From: Anarhynchus alexandrinus
Taxonomy: Eukaryota; Chordata; Aves; Charadriiformes; Charadriidae
Direction of reading: 5' to 3'
Length of the DNA: 64,000 nt
Assembly: GCA_008711295.1 (NCBI GenBank)
Contig: VUYV01000179.1
Coordinates: forward strand, 1,826,813 to 1,890,812
The notes below the pieces were generated by a model. It had not been told where the DNA came from. It saw only the letters and a list, made by a program, of their open reading frames with translations, and searched no databases. Shown here one piece after another: positions 1 to 21,452 of the stretch. Made by a program: the position numbers and the translations under genes. Every line of letters begins with the position of its first letter. Positions within the stretch are counted from its first letter, which is position 1.

Positions 1-2386
<2,386 letters not shown>

Positions 2387-4001
2387 CTAAGGAAAAGCAA
2401 CACAAAAGCAACATTGCCACAGAGCAACTCATTTTACCACAGCACAACATTGCAAGGGCACAGAGGAGCTGCATAAGCTGGGAGTCCTGAATCCCACTCT
2501 TAAACCACGTTATTTTTGCTAGGAAATAAATGTTTGGCCATAGGATCTGACAAAATCAATCCCCAGCCTTCCTTCCAACCAGAGAAACCATTTTGTCATG
2601 GTAACAAGCTGCATCAGCTTTGCTTGCATCAGCCATGGTTGCATCATCCAGAGTTCAGAGATGATGTCTTTGCTTCTGCATGATTCTGGGTTACAGTTCT
2701 GACTGTTTTCTATCATTTAAAACCCACTTCACTGGCCAGGGACTGGCTGCTTAGTGCTCCTACAACAGAAGCTGGAGTTATGTTAATCAGATGCTCTTTC
2801 CAATGTGAATAAATGTTCCTGTGAGGAGCCATGAAAAACTTTTGGCAGCTAGTTCTGCTGCCTGCAGCTTTCAACATGCTGTCAAACAGTCAGCAATCAG
2901 CAAGCTAACAATCTGCAGGAGATGAGAGGACCCAACACAGAAGGAACTGAAGGAGACAGAAAAGGGAAATGCCAAGATGTGAGACACTTGCGTTTGATTC
3001 ACTTGATGTGATTATCAAAGGTTTAGATTCAGGACCTGTTGGTTAATATTTGCAGGAGTATTAGGCAGAGCCACAGCTTCCAACAATCCCTGGAACAAAG
3101 GCAGGATGTTCAGCCTGTCTTGTGATAAGTTTCTAACGATAATACTGAGGCATGGGACACAGTGATCTTAAAATCTTCAAATCACTGGAGTCACAATGAT
3201 TCGCACACTGTAATTCTTTAAGCATTTGAGGCAAAGGGAATATAACAATTCCTTGCCTCACTCTTTGTCCAATTTCCCAGCCTTTCCACACTTTAACGAT
3301 CACGTTTGGAAGCCTGGCAAGCCTAGACTCTCTCCTCATGGAGCATCCTGGTACAGGGCAGGAATCTCTGTGCTGGGCTAAGGTGTCAAGCAAACAAGTC
3401 AAAGTTGTACTAAGTAGCTCACAGGCTGCTTCTGCGACTGTATTGACAAGCAGGTAGTTGCCCCTTCCTGGTCATTGCCCAATGACTCCAGTGAAGACTG
3501 AGCAGGCACACTGGGCCAGGTCGCCAGCAGCTAGGTCTTGAAGAAAACCTATCCTCTGAGTCTGCTGTGGTTCCACCCCATCTGACGGCTGAGCGAGCAC
3601 TCTCCAACTCTCATCCAGGGTCAGTTCTGCTGGCCCACCACACAAACCCTGCACCCTGGGTCACGCAACAGGCTGCTCATCCTGCCTGGATGCTCCAACA
3701 GGACACTCCACGTTATGAAGATAACAAACAGCAATGGCTATTTGATTCTTTCAACCATGACGGAAAAATGCCAGGGAGAAAAACAGGCAACTACCAAGAC
3801 TATACTTTGCCTGAGACACCAGTTAATCCCCTCTCTCTCAGCAACCACTCTGATCTGATAGTTTTAAGTATCAGCAGCTTTGTTGTTCTCAGGTATTTAC
3901 ACATGAGAAGGGATTTGCAAGACTTGCAGAAAAGTCTCTGACTGTGGCAACCTGTAGCAACCACAGAAGTAACCACCAGGAAACCAGAGCTGTATCAAAT
4001 G

Positions 4002-4045
4002 ACTAACATTGTCTGCAATGTTAGTTACATGGATGTTACATGGAT
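4002..4045. repeat. 10-bp perfect hairpin followed by a doubled 11-mer
   Basis: Bases 4002-4011 and 4016-4025 are perfect reverse complements around a 4-base loop (actaacattg, then tctg, then caatgttagt). Immediately after, the 11-mer gttacatggat is present twice in tandem (about 4024-4045). The structure sits in SMOX intron 4, just before a MIR-like remnant. It may be chance or the edge of an old element. No function is implied. Confidence 0.6.
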
Positions 4046-4114
4046 AACACAATAAATAACTGGTCTTTATGCGGCAGCTGTGGAGATGCCCTGTGATACA
4101 AGCTCTTGGGTTAG

Positions 4115-4275
4115 GACACCGAGATGTCAGAACAGCACTCAGGGTGCCTGGGTTCAAATCTCAGGTTTATCACAGATCTCCTGTGAGACTCTAAGTCTCT
4201 ATTTCTCTTTGTTTCAGCCTCCCACCTGTAAATAGTGAATACCATACACTTACCCACATCACAGAGTGCTGCTTG
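4115..4275 (+). mobile_element. MIR-like SINE remnant
   Basis: The stretch follows the layout of the amniote MIR SINE. A B-box-like ctgggttcaaatctcag is followed by a diverged core, then tttcagcctcccacctgtaaatag and a tail resembling the MIR sequence around the cacttac and cacag words. It matches the remembered consensus in order and spacing but is strongly diverged, as expected for an insertion predating the bird lineage. Boundaries are approximate. It lies in SMOX intron 4, antisense to the gene. Confidence 0.6.
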
Positions 4276-4948
4276 CCTCCCCTGCCTCATTTCATAAGCC
4301 TTTAATTGAAATAGGAATGACTGTTACACTTTACTTGTGGAGTGCTTGATGGAGCATTAAGTCCTCATCCCACAGAGATTTCATTTAGGCCAAGGCATCA
4401 AGGAGATAAAAAGAACTAGGGAAGCCGTGAGGAAAGATGATTAGGACATGGGTTTATACAATCTACCTTTGATTTTATTGCTTTACCTTCAAAATGCTTT
4501 CTAGGGATTTCCTCAGCAAATTACTAATATCAAAGTTACATTTCTTCTGGTCTCTGAGATATGGATAGAGGCAGAAGGGGGTAAAAGATACTGAGGCAGG
4601 ATCATGGGGTCCCAGGTGTAAGGCACAAGACAAGACATTTCTAAAAGAACCCAACAACAGAGTAGCTTCAGATGGTAAGAAAGCATTAAATCACACCAGA
4701 AAATTTAACAGGGCCTAGGAAAGCGCCTTCTAATTAGAAAGTTAGAAGTTTAAGGTAAGAAAAAAAAAAAAAAAAGAGTAGAGGCATTATTTCTTGTAGC
4801 CCATCGTCTTTGGATATGCCTTGTGAGGAAAAGTTGTCAATATGAACACAAACTGTCCCATCTGTAAGAGACCACAGAAAGCAATTCCCCAGTGATGGGC
4901 AAGGCTTAACCGAGTGTTTGAGGTTCAAGATTTATCTGCTCTTAGTTA

Positions 4949-5248
<300 letters not shown>

Positions 5249-6759
5249 TCAGATCACCTTCTCTTGCCAACTTTAGAGATCAACTTTGGTAGTTTATTGT
5301 GCACTCTGCTCCAACGCCATGTCAAATTGCACCCACAGCTATGCTGGTTAGATGGCAGGAAGCAACACTTCCCTCCAGCCAAAGATAACCACCCTTACTC
5401 ACCTGCATGGTCTAGTTACTATTAAGTCATTAAGTTACTATTAACTTACTATTAATTATTTTTTAATTTGAGCTCGTCCATTCTATCACTTGCAGAAGAC
5501 CAAGTGAGGCAGTCCTGCCATTTTCAGTAACTAAAACTGGCTGTTCAACCAACTGTTTAGATACTGCAGCTGGATCAGTAAGCCAAGTAAGTGCAGACTG
5601 CAGAGCACCTCTACAGAGCAAGCTTGGGTTGCTACGTGTAATTTCTCACACTGCTGAGCAGTCACTTGGCCCCATTCTTCATGCAAAGTCTACAGGGAGT
5701 GAGCTCAAGCAGCAGGACCCACGTGCATCCTCACATCTGACAATAAGGCACCAGGTCTTCTCCCACCTCAGTATCTCAGGTGCTATCCCAGGTGCAGACT
5801 CCGTATCCAAAACCTTTCTCAGGTTGCAGGGCTCAGCTCTTTGAGTGCGCTAACCTGGAACCAGCCCTTCCACCCTCTCCATTATAATAATTATTTCTCA
5901 ATAATGCCCAGGAATTTACCAGGCTGGGGGGATCCAGTTTCATATTTAGTTTTCTGTTGTCCCCTGAAAAATAGGAAGCAACCAACACGGGCTTAGCAAA
6001 GGAATTTGTATGCACACACTTTTTACTTGTTGAGCACAAGACAGGTACAGACCCATGGAAAACAAAGACATCCTCAGTAGCCCTCCACCAGGAGCCAGCC
6101 TGAGAAGGACCCACAAGAAAAAAAAAAACCCTTCTAACAAATTTTTCTTCTTTGAAGGAGATCTTCCTAATATTTTTTTAACCCCAGTTTTCTACCGTAC
6201 AAGCTACTTAAAAGCAATAAAACAACCATCCACTTTGGCCACCTGCTTGTGGCTGTCTGGAGTAATCAGTGCTTCTGTCTGTAGGATTACCAGAAGAGCC
6301 TGCAGTTGAATCATGGCCCTACATTTCCATGGAAAAACTGCGAGGAATCTTTTAACACAGGAAAGCTTTTAGAAGATGCCTCCCAGAAGTGCAACTCATC
6401 CCATTAATGACTTGTTTGTCCAGAATGAGTCACCTTCTCATTTATATCATGCCACAGGGGTGCACAGTACTCATACAGACAGAGAGGCAAGATCCCTGCT
6501 TGGTGAGTTTTTCCTGTCAAAGATGGTTTGTATATAACTTATGATCCTTCTTTGGAGACAGATTATTCAGACATACTGAGGAGTTCAACTCAAAAGTAAA
6601 TGCCTGGTAGGAAGCTGGCAAAATTGTGACAGCCACTCCTTCAAGGGCTCCTACAGCTTCTCATTCTCTGCTGCTATGGCTAATTCATCGTGTTTTAGTT
6701 TCTTCCCAACCCAATGGTCCCCAGAAGCTTAATTTTCTCCTAGGGTTTAGGAGTAAAGC

Positions 6760-7000
6760 GAATATAAGGAGGCAAAATAGAGGGATAATAAGGAAGAGGA
6801 GGTAGTGATGGAAAATGCGTGATAGTGGTAAGAACAAGAGAGAGCAGGTCTGTGAGTAAATGGAGGAAGGAGACTAGATGAGGACAACTAAAGGATGAAG
6901 AGGAAACTAAAGAAAAAAATAAGTGAAAGAATGATAAATGGGGAAAATAAACTAAAAAAAAAACCAACAGAGAAGTAATCACAAGAAAAATTAGTGGAAC
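6760..7000. repeat. Purine-rich (plus strand) low-complexity tract
   Basis: About 240 bases are almost all A and G on the plus strand, with words such as ggaagaggagg, agagagagcagg and aaagaaaaaaataag, and few pyrimidines. On the SMOX sense strand this is a long polypyrimidine stretch inside intron 3, about 1.6 kb upstream of exon 4. It generates a Phe/Ser/Leu-rich pseudo-frame on the minus strand that should not be read as protein. Confidence 0.7.
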
Positions 7001-8194
7001 TGCTGAATACAGAAGAGAACTGTAGACACTGATTCGGACACAGCCCTTCCAAGGAAACTTCCAGACAAGAAAGTTGGAGACCAATGACCTATGTGAAATG
7101 AAGGCTCCCAGCAAACAAAAAGAAATAGTGTCTTCTCTGTCCCCCAACGCTAAAAGCTCTTCAGCAGTTTCAACATCCCACAGTTCTCAGGTCCACTGAT
7201 TTCTGAGGCCCAAACCACTTCCAGCAAGTACAAGCTGCATAGACCTTGCGTCAGCATAATGCAGCTCAGCTTTCATAAGCCGATTGCACACTATAAGCAG
7301 ATAATGCATTCACAAGACAAGCAAAGCTGTGTTAAAACCCTGCTACCATTTGGCCAAAAGGATAAGTGAGCCATGGGTATGTTTTTATTAACCATTGTAT
7401 TCTTCATTGCCCAATAGAGAAAAGAGCAGAAATGCATAGTGCTCTGTGCTGTAAACATCAAGTAAAGTCTTTCCTATATATGTCATCTCATCAATCACAC
7501 AGCAGGTAAGTATAATCATCATCAGGATTTACTATTTTTTCCTCAGAATCCCTGTTATTTCCTTGCTTTTCTCTTCTTGGGGGTGCTGAAGCATTTGATG
7601 AAGAACAGAAGGCAAAGCTGTTGTAGGAAAGAAGCAAGAAGAGAAAAAACAGCAAGTCCTACATTGAGAGATACATTGTCTTAATAAAAGAATCAAAAAG
7701 TTGCTCAAAATGTATTCTTTAATGTACACATGCAGCAAACAAATTGTGTATAAGAAACTACAGAAAAGATTCACTAGAAGTCCTATTTAAGGTGCATTTC
7801 TAATGAAGTAGGAGAAAAATTGTACTGTCTGGAGTTGGAGTTACTTCAGCTTTGCTTCCTCAGGTGGGAAGCTGCTCAGAGAGCATCATCATGCCTATGG
7901 GACCACCTCTGAAGTCACTGGGAATAGGCATTTGCGAGATTTAAAACCACATTCTCCTTCGATCATTTCATCATGATGTGATGACAGAAGAGTTCCTGAG
8001 AGAGTTCATGTGAGCTTTATTTCAAAGAGCCTGGTGAAAGGTATCATCAAGAACCACCTAAAAGATTCTGCTGATTTTCTAGTTAACCCTACAAAATATC
8101 CATGCATCCAAACTGAGAGCACCATGCCCATCAGCATGGAGAGCTACACCATATACAGTCCAGACTGATCTCCCTTTTCTGTTACCACAGACCT

Positions 8195-9100
8195 GATGCT
8201 GAGGGTGCACTTGATGTAAGTTTGCAGATGACACCAACTTGAGTGGTATGGTTGACACACCCGAGGGACAGGATGCCATCCAGAGGGACCTGGACAGGCT
8301 TGAGAAGTGGTCCCATGTGAACGTCATGAGGTTCAACAAGGCCAAGTGCAGGGTCCTGCAGCTCGGTCAGGGCAACCCCTGGTATCAATACAGGCTGGGG
8401 GATGAAGGGATTGAGAGGAGCCCTGCTGAGAAGGACTTGGGGGTACTGGTGGATGAAAAAATGGACATGAGCAGACAATGTGCAGTCACAGTCCAGAAGG
8501 CCAACCATATCCTAGGCTGTATCAAAAGAAGTGTGGCCAGCAGGTTGAGGGAGGCGATTCTGCCCCTCTACTCCACTCTGGTGAGACCCCACCTGCAGTA
8601 CTGCACCCAGCTCTGGAGCCCTCAGCACAGGACAGACATGGACCTGTTGGAATGGGTCCAGAGGAGGGCCACAAAAGTGATCAGAGGGCTGGAGCACATG
8701 AGGAAAGGTTGAGAGAGCTGGGATTATTCAGCCTGGAGAAGAGAAGGCTCTGGGGAGACCTTATTGCAGCCTTTCAGTAATAAAGGGGGCTTATAGGAAA
8801 AGTAGAGACAAATGTTTTAGCAGGGCCTGTTGCGATAGGACAAGGGGTAATTGTTTTTAACTAAAAGAGGGTAGACTCAGACTACATAGAAGGAAGAAAT
8901 TCTTGACTGTGAGGGTAGTGAAACACTGGCACAGGTTTCCCAGAGAGGTGGTAGATGCCCCATTCCTGGGAACATTCAAGGTCAGGGTGGATGGGGCTCT
9001 GAGCAACCTGACCTAGTTGAAGATGTCCCTGCTCATTGCAGGGGGTTTGGGCTAGATGACCTTTAAAGGTCCCGTCCAACCCAAACTATTCTATGATTCT
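8195..9100 (+). mobile_element. CR1 LINE, 5'-truncated 3' part with reverse-transcriptase C-terminus
   Basis: This is a non-LTR retrotransposon fragment of the CR1 family, the dominant LINE of birds. Positions 8239-8712 keep an open frame with the CR1 ORF2 C-terminal signature: [62 protein letters not shown] and QRRATK. The frame then breaks near 8710. The following [18 protein letters not shown] segment continues in another frame, so the copy is dead. The 3' UTR runs to attctatgattct at 9088-9100, the octamer-type CR1 terminus. The 5' end is truncated, as is usual for CR1, and its exact position is approximate. It lies antisense within SMOX intron 3. Confidence 0.93.
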
Positions 9101-12100
9101 AAAGCTCCTCTGGGTTTGGGCAGAACAACTCTCTGTAGAAGCCTGTCTGCAAGATCCATCAGCAGAAGCAAAAAACGCAGAACATCTCAAGTGACTGTTC
9201 ATTCTAAGCAGATTTCCATCCCTAATTCTGAGGGTTTACATACAATCCTGCAGGGAAATGGGTCTGAATTCAGAAATTAAAACGAGTTAATTGAATGGCC
9301 ATAACCCTAAAATGGGTTCACTTCATCTTACATCTTCTGTTTTCTTTCTGACCTGCTTTGGGGCATCTCACAATCAGGGTGTCTGCAGGGAACATGGTTT
9401 CCACCAAAGATGTACTCTCTGCTACCTACAGGCTTCCACCTACACGTGTTTACTAGATACGTGCTCCTCCACCACAGGAAAAGGCAGTCTCTTAGGAAGA
9501 ACAAATCTAAATAAAGAAGTTTCTCAGCACTGAAGGAGGTCAGGAAAGCACATCCCAATCCACACTCCTTCCTGTCAGTGCCGGTGACGATCCGTAGCAT
9601 TGTCTTTTTCTTACTTGGCTTAAAAACTGCAGTGACTTAATCCCCGGTCAGTACAAAAACCCTGATGGAGATAGGTCCATGCTGTTACCAGGCCAGACAT
9701 CTGTCAGTGCAATAGAGGGGCAGGGAGGGAACGGTGACTCTCGGTGGCCCTTTGGTCCTGCTTTCTATGATAACGCAAAGCAAGGCACTGGAGCTTAATT
9801 GGGGATGGCACCAAGCCCAGCACAGGGTGGGGGTGAGAAGGGTGGAAAACTTTGTCATTCTTTGGCTGCATCCCTCCCCCAGAAGCTGTGCAGCACACAG
9901 GAGAAAGCTGACAGATAACAAGGCCATTAATTAGCTGATTGTTAAAGGGAGGGTTCCTGTGAAACAGGTCTTTAGGGACCACATCCTTACTGAAAAGCCT
10001 AAGTAAAAATAGGCGGTTTTTTCTAAATCAGGCTGGCCAGTGGACTGTGAAATTCTTGGGCAGGCAAAGCAGTGTGATTTTTCACCCGCATTTAACTTGT
10101 CAAGCTCACCACCTCCCTCCCACCCTTCACAAATACCTGGGAGTTCGCCTTAAATACGTCTTTGGAGAGGAAAATGAGGATTTAGCAAGGACAGGAGAGC
10201 AACTCTGAGACGGATTGTCCTTATTCACGTTTTCCCAGCAGTTATATGCACACACAGACACTGAAGCTGCAGATATTACCCTCAAAGGTCACACTCCTGT
10301 CCCTTTTCTTTGAGGGTCATGCAGATGTGGTTTAAGCAGGCAGAGAAAAAAAATCCACCCCAGCCATAAAATTCCCCCAATTATCCTAGCAGGAGTGGAG
10401 AGGAAGGCAGGAAGATTATGAATACGTGGCACAGACATCACATCCAGGGGTGCTGGTGCCCCCTTCCTTTGAGAGACTGACCAAATGGACTGATGATAAC
10501 CCTGAGCAGTGCCAGCCCCGCAGAGTACACAGTCTAAGAAGGATAGTCTTAAAACAACAGTGGCTGGAGAGCTGTCCTGCCAACAGCAGGCTCAATGCCC
10601 TTTCTCATGGTGCATTGCTTGGCAACGCATGGTTGGAAATCCAGGTAGCTGCTCTGCAGCACTGGAGACCTTCCTTGCAGGTATTAATCAGTTTTCTAGC
10701 GCTCTCACAGAGAAGGATTCCAGTCACCTCGGTCACAAGCTCATGATCAATCTTGACTGACTTCAATGCAGTGCATCAGCCTCTCAGTTAAGATAGTCTC
10801 TCATAGGGAACTTTCTGCAGAAATGAAGAGCTGAGCAGTCTTACTGATCGCTTCCTCGTAACCAAATAAAGGCTTCTGTGAGGCATCCCTACGGCTATTA
10901 AGAATTCAGGCTACTGCAAACAAAAAGAAGAAAATTTGTACTGAAGTAGAAGAAGCCAGCCAAAAAAGATTGGACAAGTGCCTGGAAAAAGCGTAAGGAC
11001 TTTCCAAGTGAACTAGCAAGGCAAAGCTCTGGAGGTGCTGGGGTGCCTTGTCTTTCACACCAGGAAAGTTCAGCACACAGAGGAGAGCCCTCGCTTTGCT
11101 ATGCTCCAGCTTCAATGACTCCCCATACCCAAGTGAAACACTCAAGGGAGACCCTCTGCACTTTGCATTCCCTAGAATTTGGTGTCCAGATGACAAGATA
11201 ACTGGGGCTAGAGAGATACAGATGGAGAAGCAGAGCTGAAGGCATATGCTCGAGCCCAAGCACGCGGCAGCAGCTGCAGCGAAAGAAGGGCAGTGTGCGA
11301 GTGCATGGGAAGTGAGCCAGCTGCGCAGGGGAGGGCAGGCAAAATTTAGCCCTGTTCATTCAGGACTACATTTTCCACTGTTAATGCCAGTGCTCCGTCC
11401 CTGATTAGGCTTTGTACCCATCATGTGGTTTCTGGTTGTTTTGGTTTGGTTTTTTTTTTTTTTCCTTTTCAAGTCAGGACAACGTGTATCACAGCCTTTG
11501 CTACCTAAGCCTCTTCTAAAGGGGGAGATGCAGCCTGAGAGATGAGATGACATGACGGTGGAATTGCTAACAGCAGGCTGCCCCAAGATTCTGAGAAGGG
11601 TCTGGGAGATCCTACGAGGCAAGGGAGTAGCCTGACCTCAGGATTTGGCTTTTTATCCTGGACAACTTCAAGACGTTTTAACAAAACTTCTCAAAAAACC
11701 TGCCTCCTCAAAAAAACAGATGCAGAACTGAAGACCAAACTCCCACTGTTCCTCCCCAGCACCCATTTCATCATCAGTTAAAGCAAGAGCGTACTGGCAA
11801 GCCAGGACAAAAAACAAAAAATATGGTGGGGAGGAAAGAAAAAAAAAATCCAAACAGAAATGCACCAGGCTGACTCAGCGTGTGTAAACAGAAACATTCT
11901 CTGCACCTTATGCCAGAGGAAAAGGTCCCCAAATCCACATGCCTGCTGCATGCGTTCCTGACTGCCCACCCACCAGGGCACTTGTATTTCATACAGTCTT
12001 TTTAACTGGAGATTTTCAGGAGATCACATAGCTCTCCTTAATTCCCACTTTTCCTAAGCTGCGCAGGAAAGAACAGTCAGCTGTCTTAAATCACTAAAGA

Positions 12101-14275
12101 CTGTCCAATCTGACACCCCAAAGAAGCTGGGACAAAAGCTCAACAGAACCATGAGCTGCCCCCACAAGAAATTCCAGCACACTTTGAAGGAAGACAGAGA
12201 AAGCACCTCCCCAGCAACAGCAATTAAGAGGTTGGCCGACGTCCTCTTCTTGGCTTAAGCTGTCCCTTACATATTTTTTATTGCAAAGAGTAGCTGTAGA
12301 CATTTTTACAATCCATAAACGTGAAAGCCTTTTCTGTCTCCTAGTGATAAAGATATCCTGTGGCAATGATAAGCTAATTACGTGTTGCGTAAAGAAGATT
12401 AACTTTTAATGTGTTGTTCTCTCATGTCACTGGCTGCCCCCTTTCTCTTGCTTTAAAAGGAAGGGTAGATTTACCAAATTAATCATTTCTAAAACACTGG
12501 CACCTTGTTATAGCCTTTATCTTATCGGCTATATCTCAAAGCTAAGTAGCTCTCATCTTTGTATTCTCTTCTTATTTCAGAGTCTGTCTGCCTCTGACAC
12601 CCTCCCTTTGCTGGAGATTTTCCTATCATCTCTGAGACAGGATGATCACCGCATGCAGTTTGGCAGCGTTCCATTTACATAAATAATGCTGCTCACTGCA
12701 GTATTTTCATTTACTCCCTCTCTCTTTTCTACTCTTAGTTGCTGTTAATCTTGCTCCACACACATCTCACCTGTCTTTTTTCCTGGCTGACTCTGGTTCT
12801 GTTTTCAATCCAGTAATATGAAGAAGTTGTTCAGATGAATTATCTCCACCTGCATTTGTGCAAGAAGAATTCCCTCCCTGACACGGTGTCCTGGTTTGAG
12901 GTAAAACCACGACACACGGGTTGCTAAATTCCTTCCATAATGAGGTTTCTTTGAAATTTCTACTACCCCTCTCTAAAACTGAAATGATTTTGTGCTGTCC
13001 CATCACAGATTCTGGTTCAGAGCTCCAGGACAGTGTCAAAAGTCTTTTCAAACAAAACAAAAAAAAAATCCCCATTTCTGCTCCCCATTCAATTCTTCGT
13101 AATTCTTTACAGGGTAGTGACTTTTCTCTTGGTGACTTTCTAAATGCCCGTGGACATATTTTTAAACAAAGTATGCAAGAGTAACCTGAATCTAATGTGT
13201 GTTTAGCCAAGCATCAAATACTGGTGAAGTTCACTGTCAAATGAAAATCTGAAGGTTTTAGGCATAACTACAGGCTGGTAAACATAATACTGTTTTGCTC
13301 CATTTTATATAACCTGTTGAAAGATCACATTACCTGGAGGACTAGACATTCTACACTGACCCCCCTAAATGCACTTCATAAGTGACATTAAAAAAAACAT
13401 GGGGAATAATTATAATTAACTTCGGCAAGCCTCCTTCTTTCACTTCACTCTACCTAAGGCCAAGTCTTCCTACTGAAAGCAGATCGAACTACTACCAATC
13501 TTTCATATGCGTTCCACACACAAATAAGAAACCCCACTTTCCCTCTGAAAGAAACACTAGGATGACAGCAGCAGTGCCAAGTTACATGAAAGTAAATTTG
13601 GCCTTTTTTGTGGGAGTCGAACATTGGCATATTGCTTTTTTAGCAGAGGTTAATCTTTCCACTAAACATGCATTTTCATTTCCATCTTGCAGGCTTCTAT
13701 TTAGTATTTTTAGGTTCAGCCTCCGTAGTTGCTTGGGTTTTTTTTCTTTTTGGCTCTTCTGTCACATACAGAGGCACTCATCTACACTGAACTGAAGACG
13801 ATGCCACTGAACATTGATCAAAAGAAATTAAAATAACCTTAAACTGAAGTCCACATTCATCTGAATCTACCAGAAAAGATGTTCCTTCTGATGCAAGAAA
13901 ATTTGTAATTCCTACGATACTGCACTGACTTTGGCATACTACACAGCACACTATGGTATTTATAACATCAATAAAATGTCACAGGGCTACAATATTTAGC
14001 TTGTTGTTGCTAAGGTTTTGCATTCTACTTTGTTTAATAATTTGATTCCTCCTCTACTCTTTTAATTAAGTAGCAACTTTCTAGAGCAAATGACTGGATC
14101 TCCCCAGCAATAGTTGCCGGAAGTGATTAAATTGATGACAAATGTGGTAAGATCATTCTTCCTAACAACAGTGAGTTAATCCCACATCAGGGACAAATGG
14201 GGTACAGTTAAGCAGATGAGAGCAAACTAAGTGTTGATTTTTTGCAAAGAAATTAAAGACATTACTGTTTTTCTA

Positions 14276-19255
<4,980 letters not shown>

Positions 19256-19349
19256 CTAAGGAACCTATGGAAAAAGCAAACAAGCGTGTTCAGGGAACTC
19301 GGCTCAAACTTAACCACTGCAGTTAAAAATCCTAGGGAAGCCTACCAGG

Positions 19350-19372
19350 AAAAAAAAAAAAAAAAAAAAAAA
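19350..19372. repeat. A23 homopolymer run
   Basis: There are twenty-three consecutive A on the plus strand, about 85 bases upstream of coding exon 2 in the transcript direction, where it reads as T23. No retroposed gene body is recognisable beside it, so I treat it as a simple repeat. Confidence 0.9.
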
Positions 19373-21452
19373 GTCTAGCAGGGAAGAAAGATAACTTGTG
19401 AACTAGACCCAGCCTTCAAAATGGGATGCATAGGAAGGATAACTGAGGTCAAATTGGGATCCAACAACTTTTTGGCCTGGAACACTAGTACTGGAAACTC
19501 CAAAAATCTCCACCCTCTGGTACCACGTAGACTATTTCCAGAGAAGTCAAGGGATTTTCAAACTCCCATCTCAAACCTCCGAAAGTGGCAATTTTGTGGT
19601 AAAGACTTAAAAAAAAAAAAAGAAAAAGAAAGCCCCATGCCCAGTGCTGACAAGCTCCACAACACAACGATGAAGCTTCACTTTGCCTCTGTGGCAACCA
19701 CAAAGCATTAGCTTCAGATCATATAACTATGGGACTAGGTAAAGAGGATTTAGTTCAAAGCATAGAGATCAGACATCAAACCAATCATTACAGAAATGGT
19801 ACAGACGGAAAAATGTTTCAACTGATGAAAGCCAACGAGGGCCAGTTGAAAAATTCACAGCTGCATGATGTGATGCAGACCCTGGAGCCACCACTGTCCT
19901 GCCACATCAGTCTTTGATGAAGAGAGGTTCAAACCCATGCCAGTCCTAACTAGTCCAATTCTACCTCCACCTACCCAAGGCATCCAGCTGCTCCTCCAAA
20001 CAGTATCCTGTTTTTCTTTGCAGACTTCTAGAAGCCATCTTTTTAACTGTGTATACCCTTAGTTCTCGGGTCCCATCACCTCATTTAAGTACACAGCCTG
20101 AGTTTATGGTTAAGGTTAAACCTTGATCAGGGATCACCAATGTAGGATGTCTTTATACACAAATGTCAGCGTCTAGTAATCTGGTTCTGGGTAGATTCAC
20201 GCCTGCCCTCAAGAGCATGAAGGAACAGCATACAGAGATCCATACTCCACCAGGCCCAAGAAGACATCAGTCCTGACTTGCAAAAGATAAATAGGCCCAG
20301 GATTCATCAGCCCTTGAGTCAGCTGATGCCCAACAATTTGGACAAAGTGCACCCATGATTCCTAGCCTTACCGCCCTCCCCACCCAATGTTTACTGAACA
20401 CAGTGAAATCCAAGGAGCTCGTATGCTGCCTCTCCCTGTTAACAAGCAGCTGGATACTCCTGAGCTCTTCCCCAATTCTCCAAACTCTTGGCCACTGTCA
20501 GAGACTTCTGTTTCTCTCTTGCATCACCAGGAGAATAATCAAAGCTTTGTGCTTAAGACACTGCTGGGCTATTGCAGTACTTGATCGTGTGTACTAATGA
20601 AGTACAAAGCAATAGTGGTTTCATTTGGACAGTACCTTTTTCTCCAGGTTCTTAAAGCATTTATGTATGTTGACGAAGCACCTCCTGTTCTCTGTAACAG
20701 AGATGACACCACACTGCAGTCAGTAGTGATTTAAGCAGTGGTATAAAAATTAAGGTGGTCCTACTGGAGCTCTTGACAACCATTGTTTAGTTTCAACCAG
20801 AATAACTTCAGCTCAATCCACCCTATCGGGGCTCAGCTGCAAGAGAGATTAGCACACTGTCTACAAAAACTCTGCTTTTTGCCAATACAGCTTGTTGCAA
20901 TTGCCACTGAACAAAACAAAAGGTGACCTTAACATGGCTGCAGCCAGAGCTGGCTCAAAAACTTCTACCTGCAATTACATCAATCATCTCACTGTTTTCA
21001 TCTCTTGACCAACAGATCTCAGCTAGCAGGTATTTACCATAGGGAGCCAGAGATCAGGGTTGGGAGAGTTATTTCCAAGCTGAAGTCAAACATGTCAAGC
21101 ATCCAATGCTTTCTAGTCCGTGGCAAAAGTCACGAATCATGATCACTTGACAAGCGGAAAAGCTGTATGCAGCCAAAACCAGGCACTGGACTCACTTCTG
21201 AACAAGCTGGATTCAAAAGCAGTATACAACAGTTTGAAGAAGTAGCAGTGAATGATTTCTTCCCTGGTTCCACAAGAAACAGTAAAGATCTGGAACAGGC
21301 AGGGAAGAGGAGGATGCTAAGCTCCTTGCCTAAACCAGTTGGTGAGACGGGTCAAGTTTCCAGTTGCAGACACCTTAGGACTTGTCTCTACTTGGCTTTG
21401 ATGGAGATTCATTTCTCTTGTGGATTTTCCTCACCTGGGAGAGGAGTGGGTT

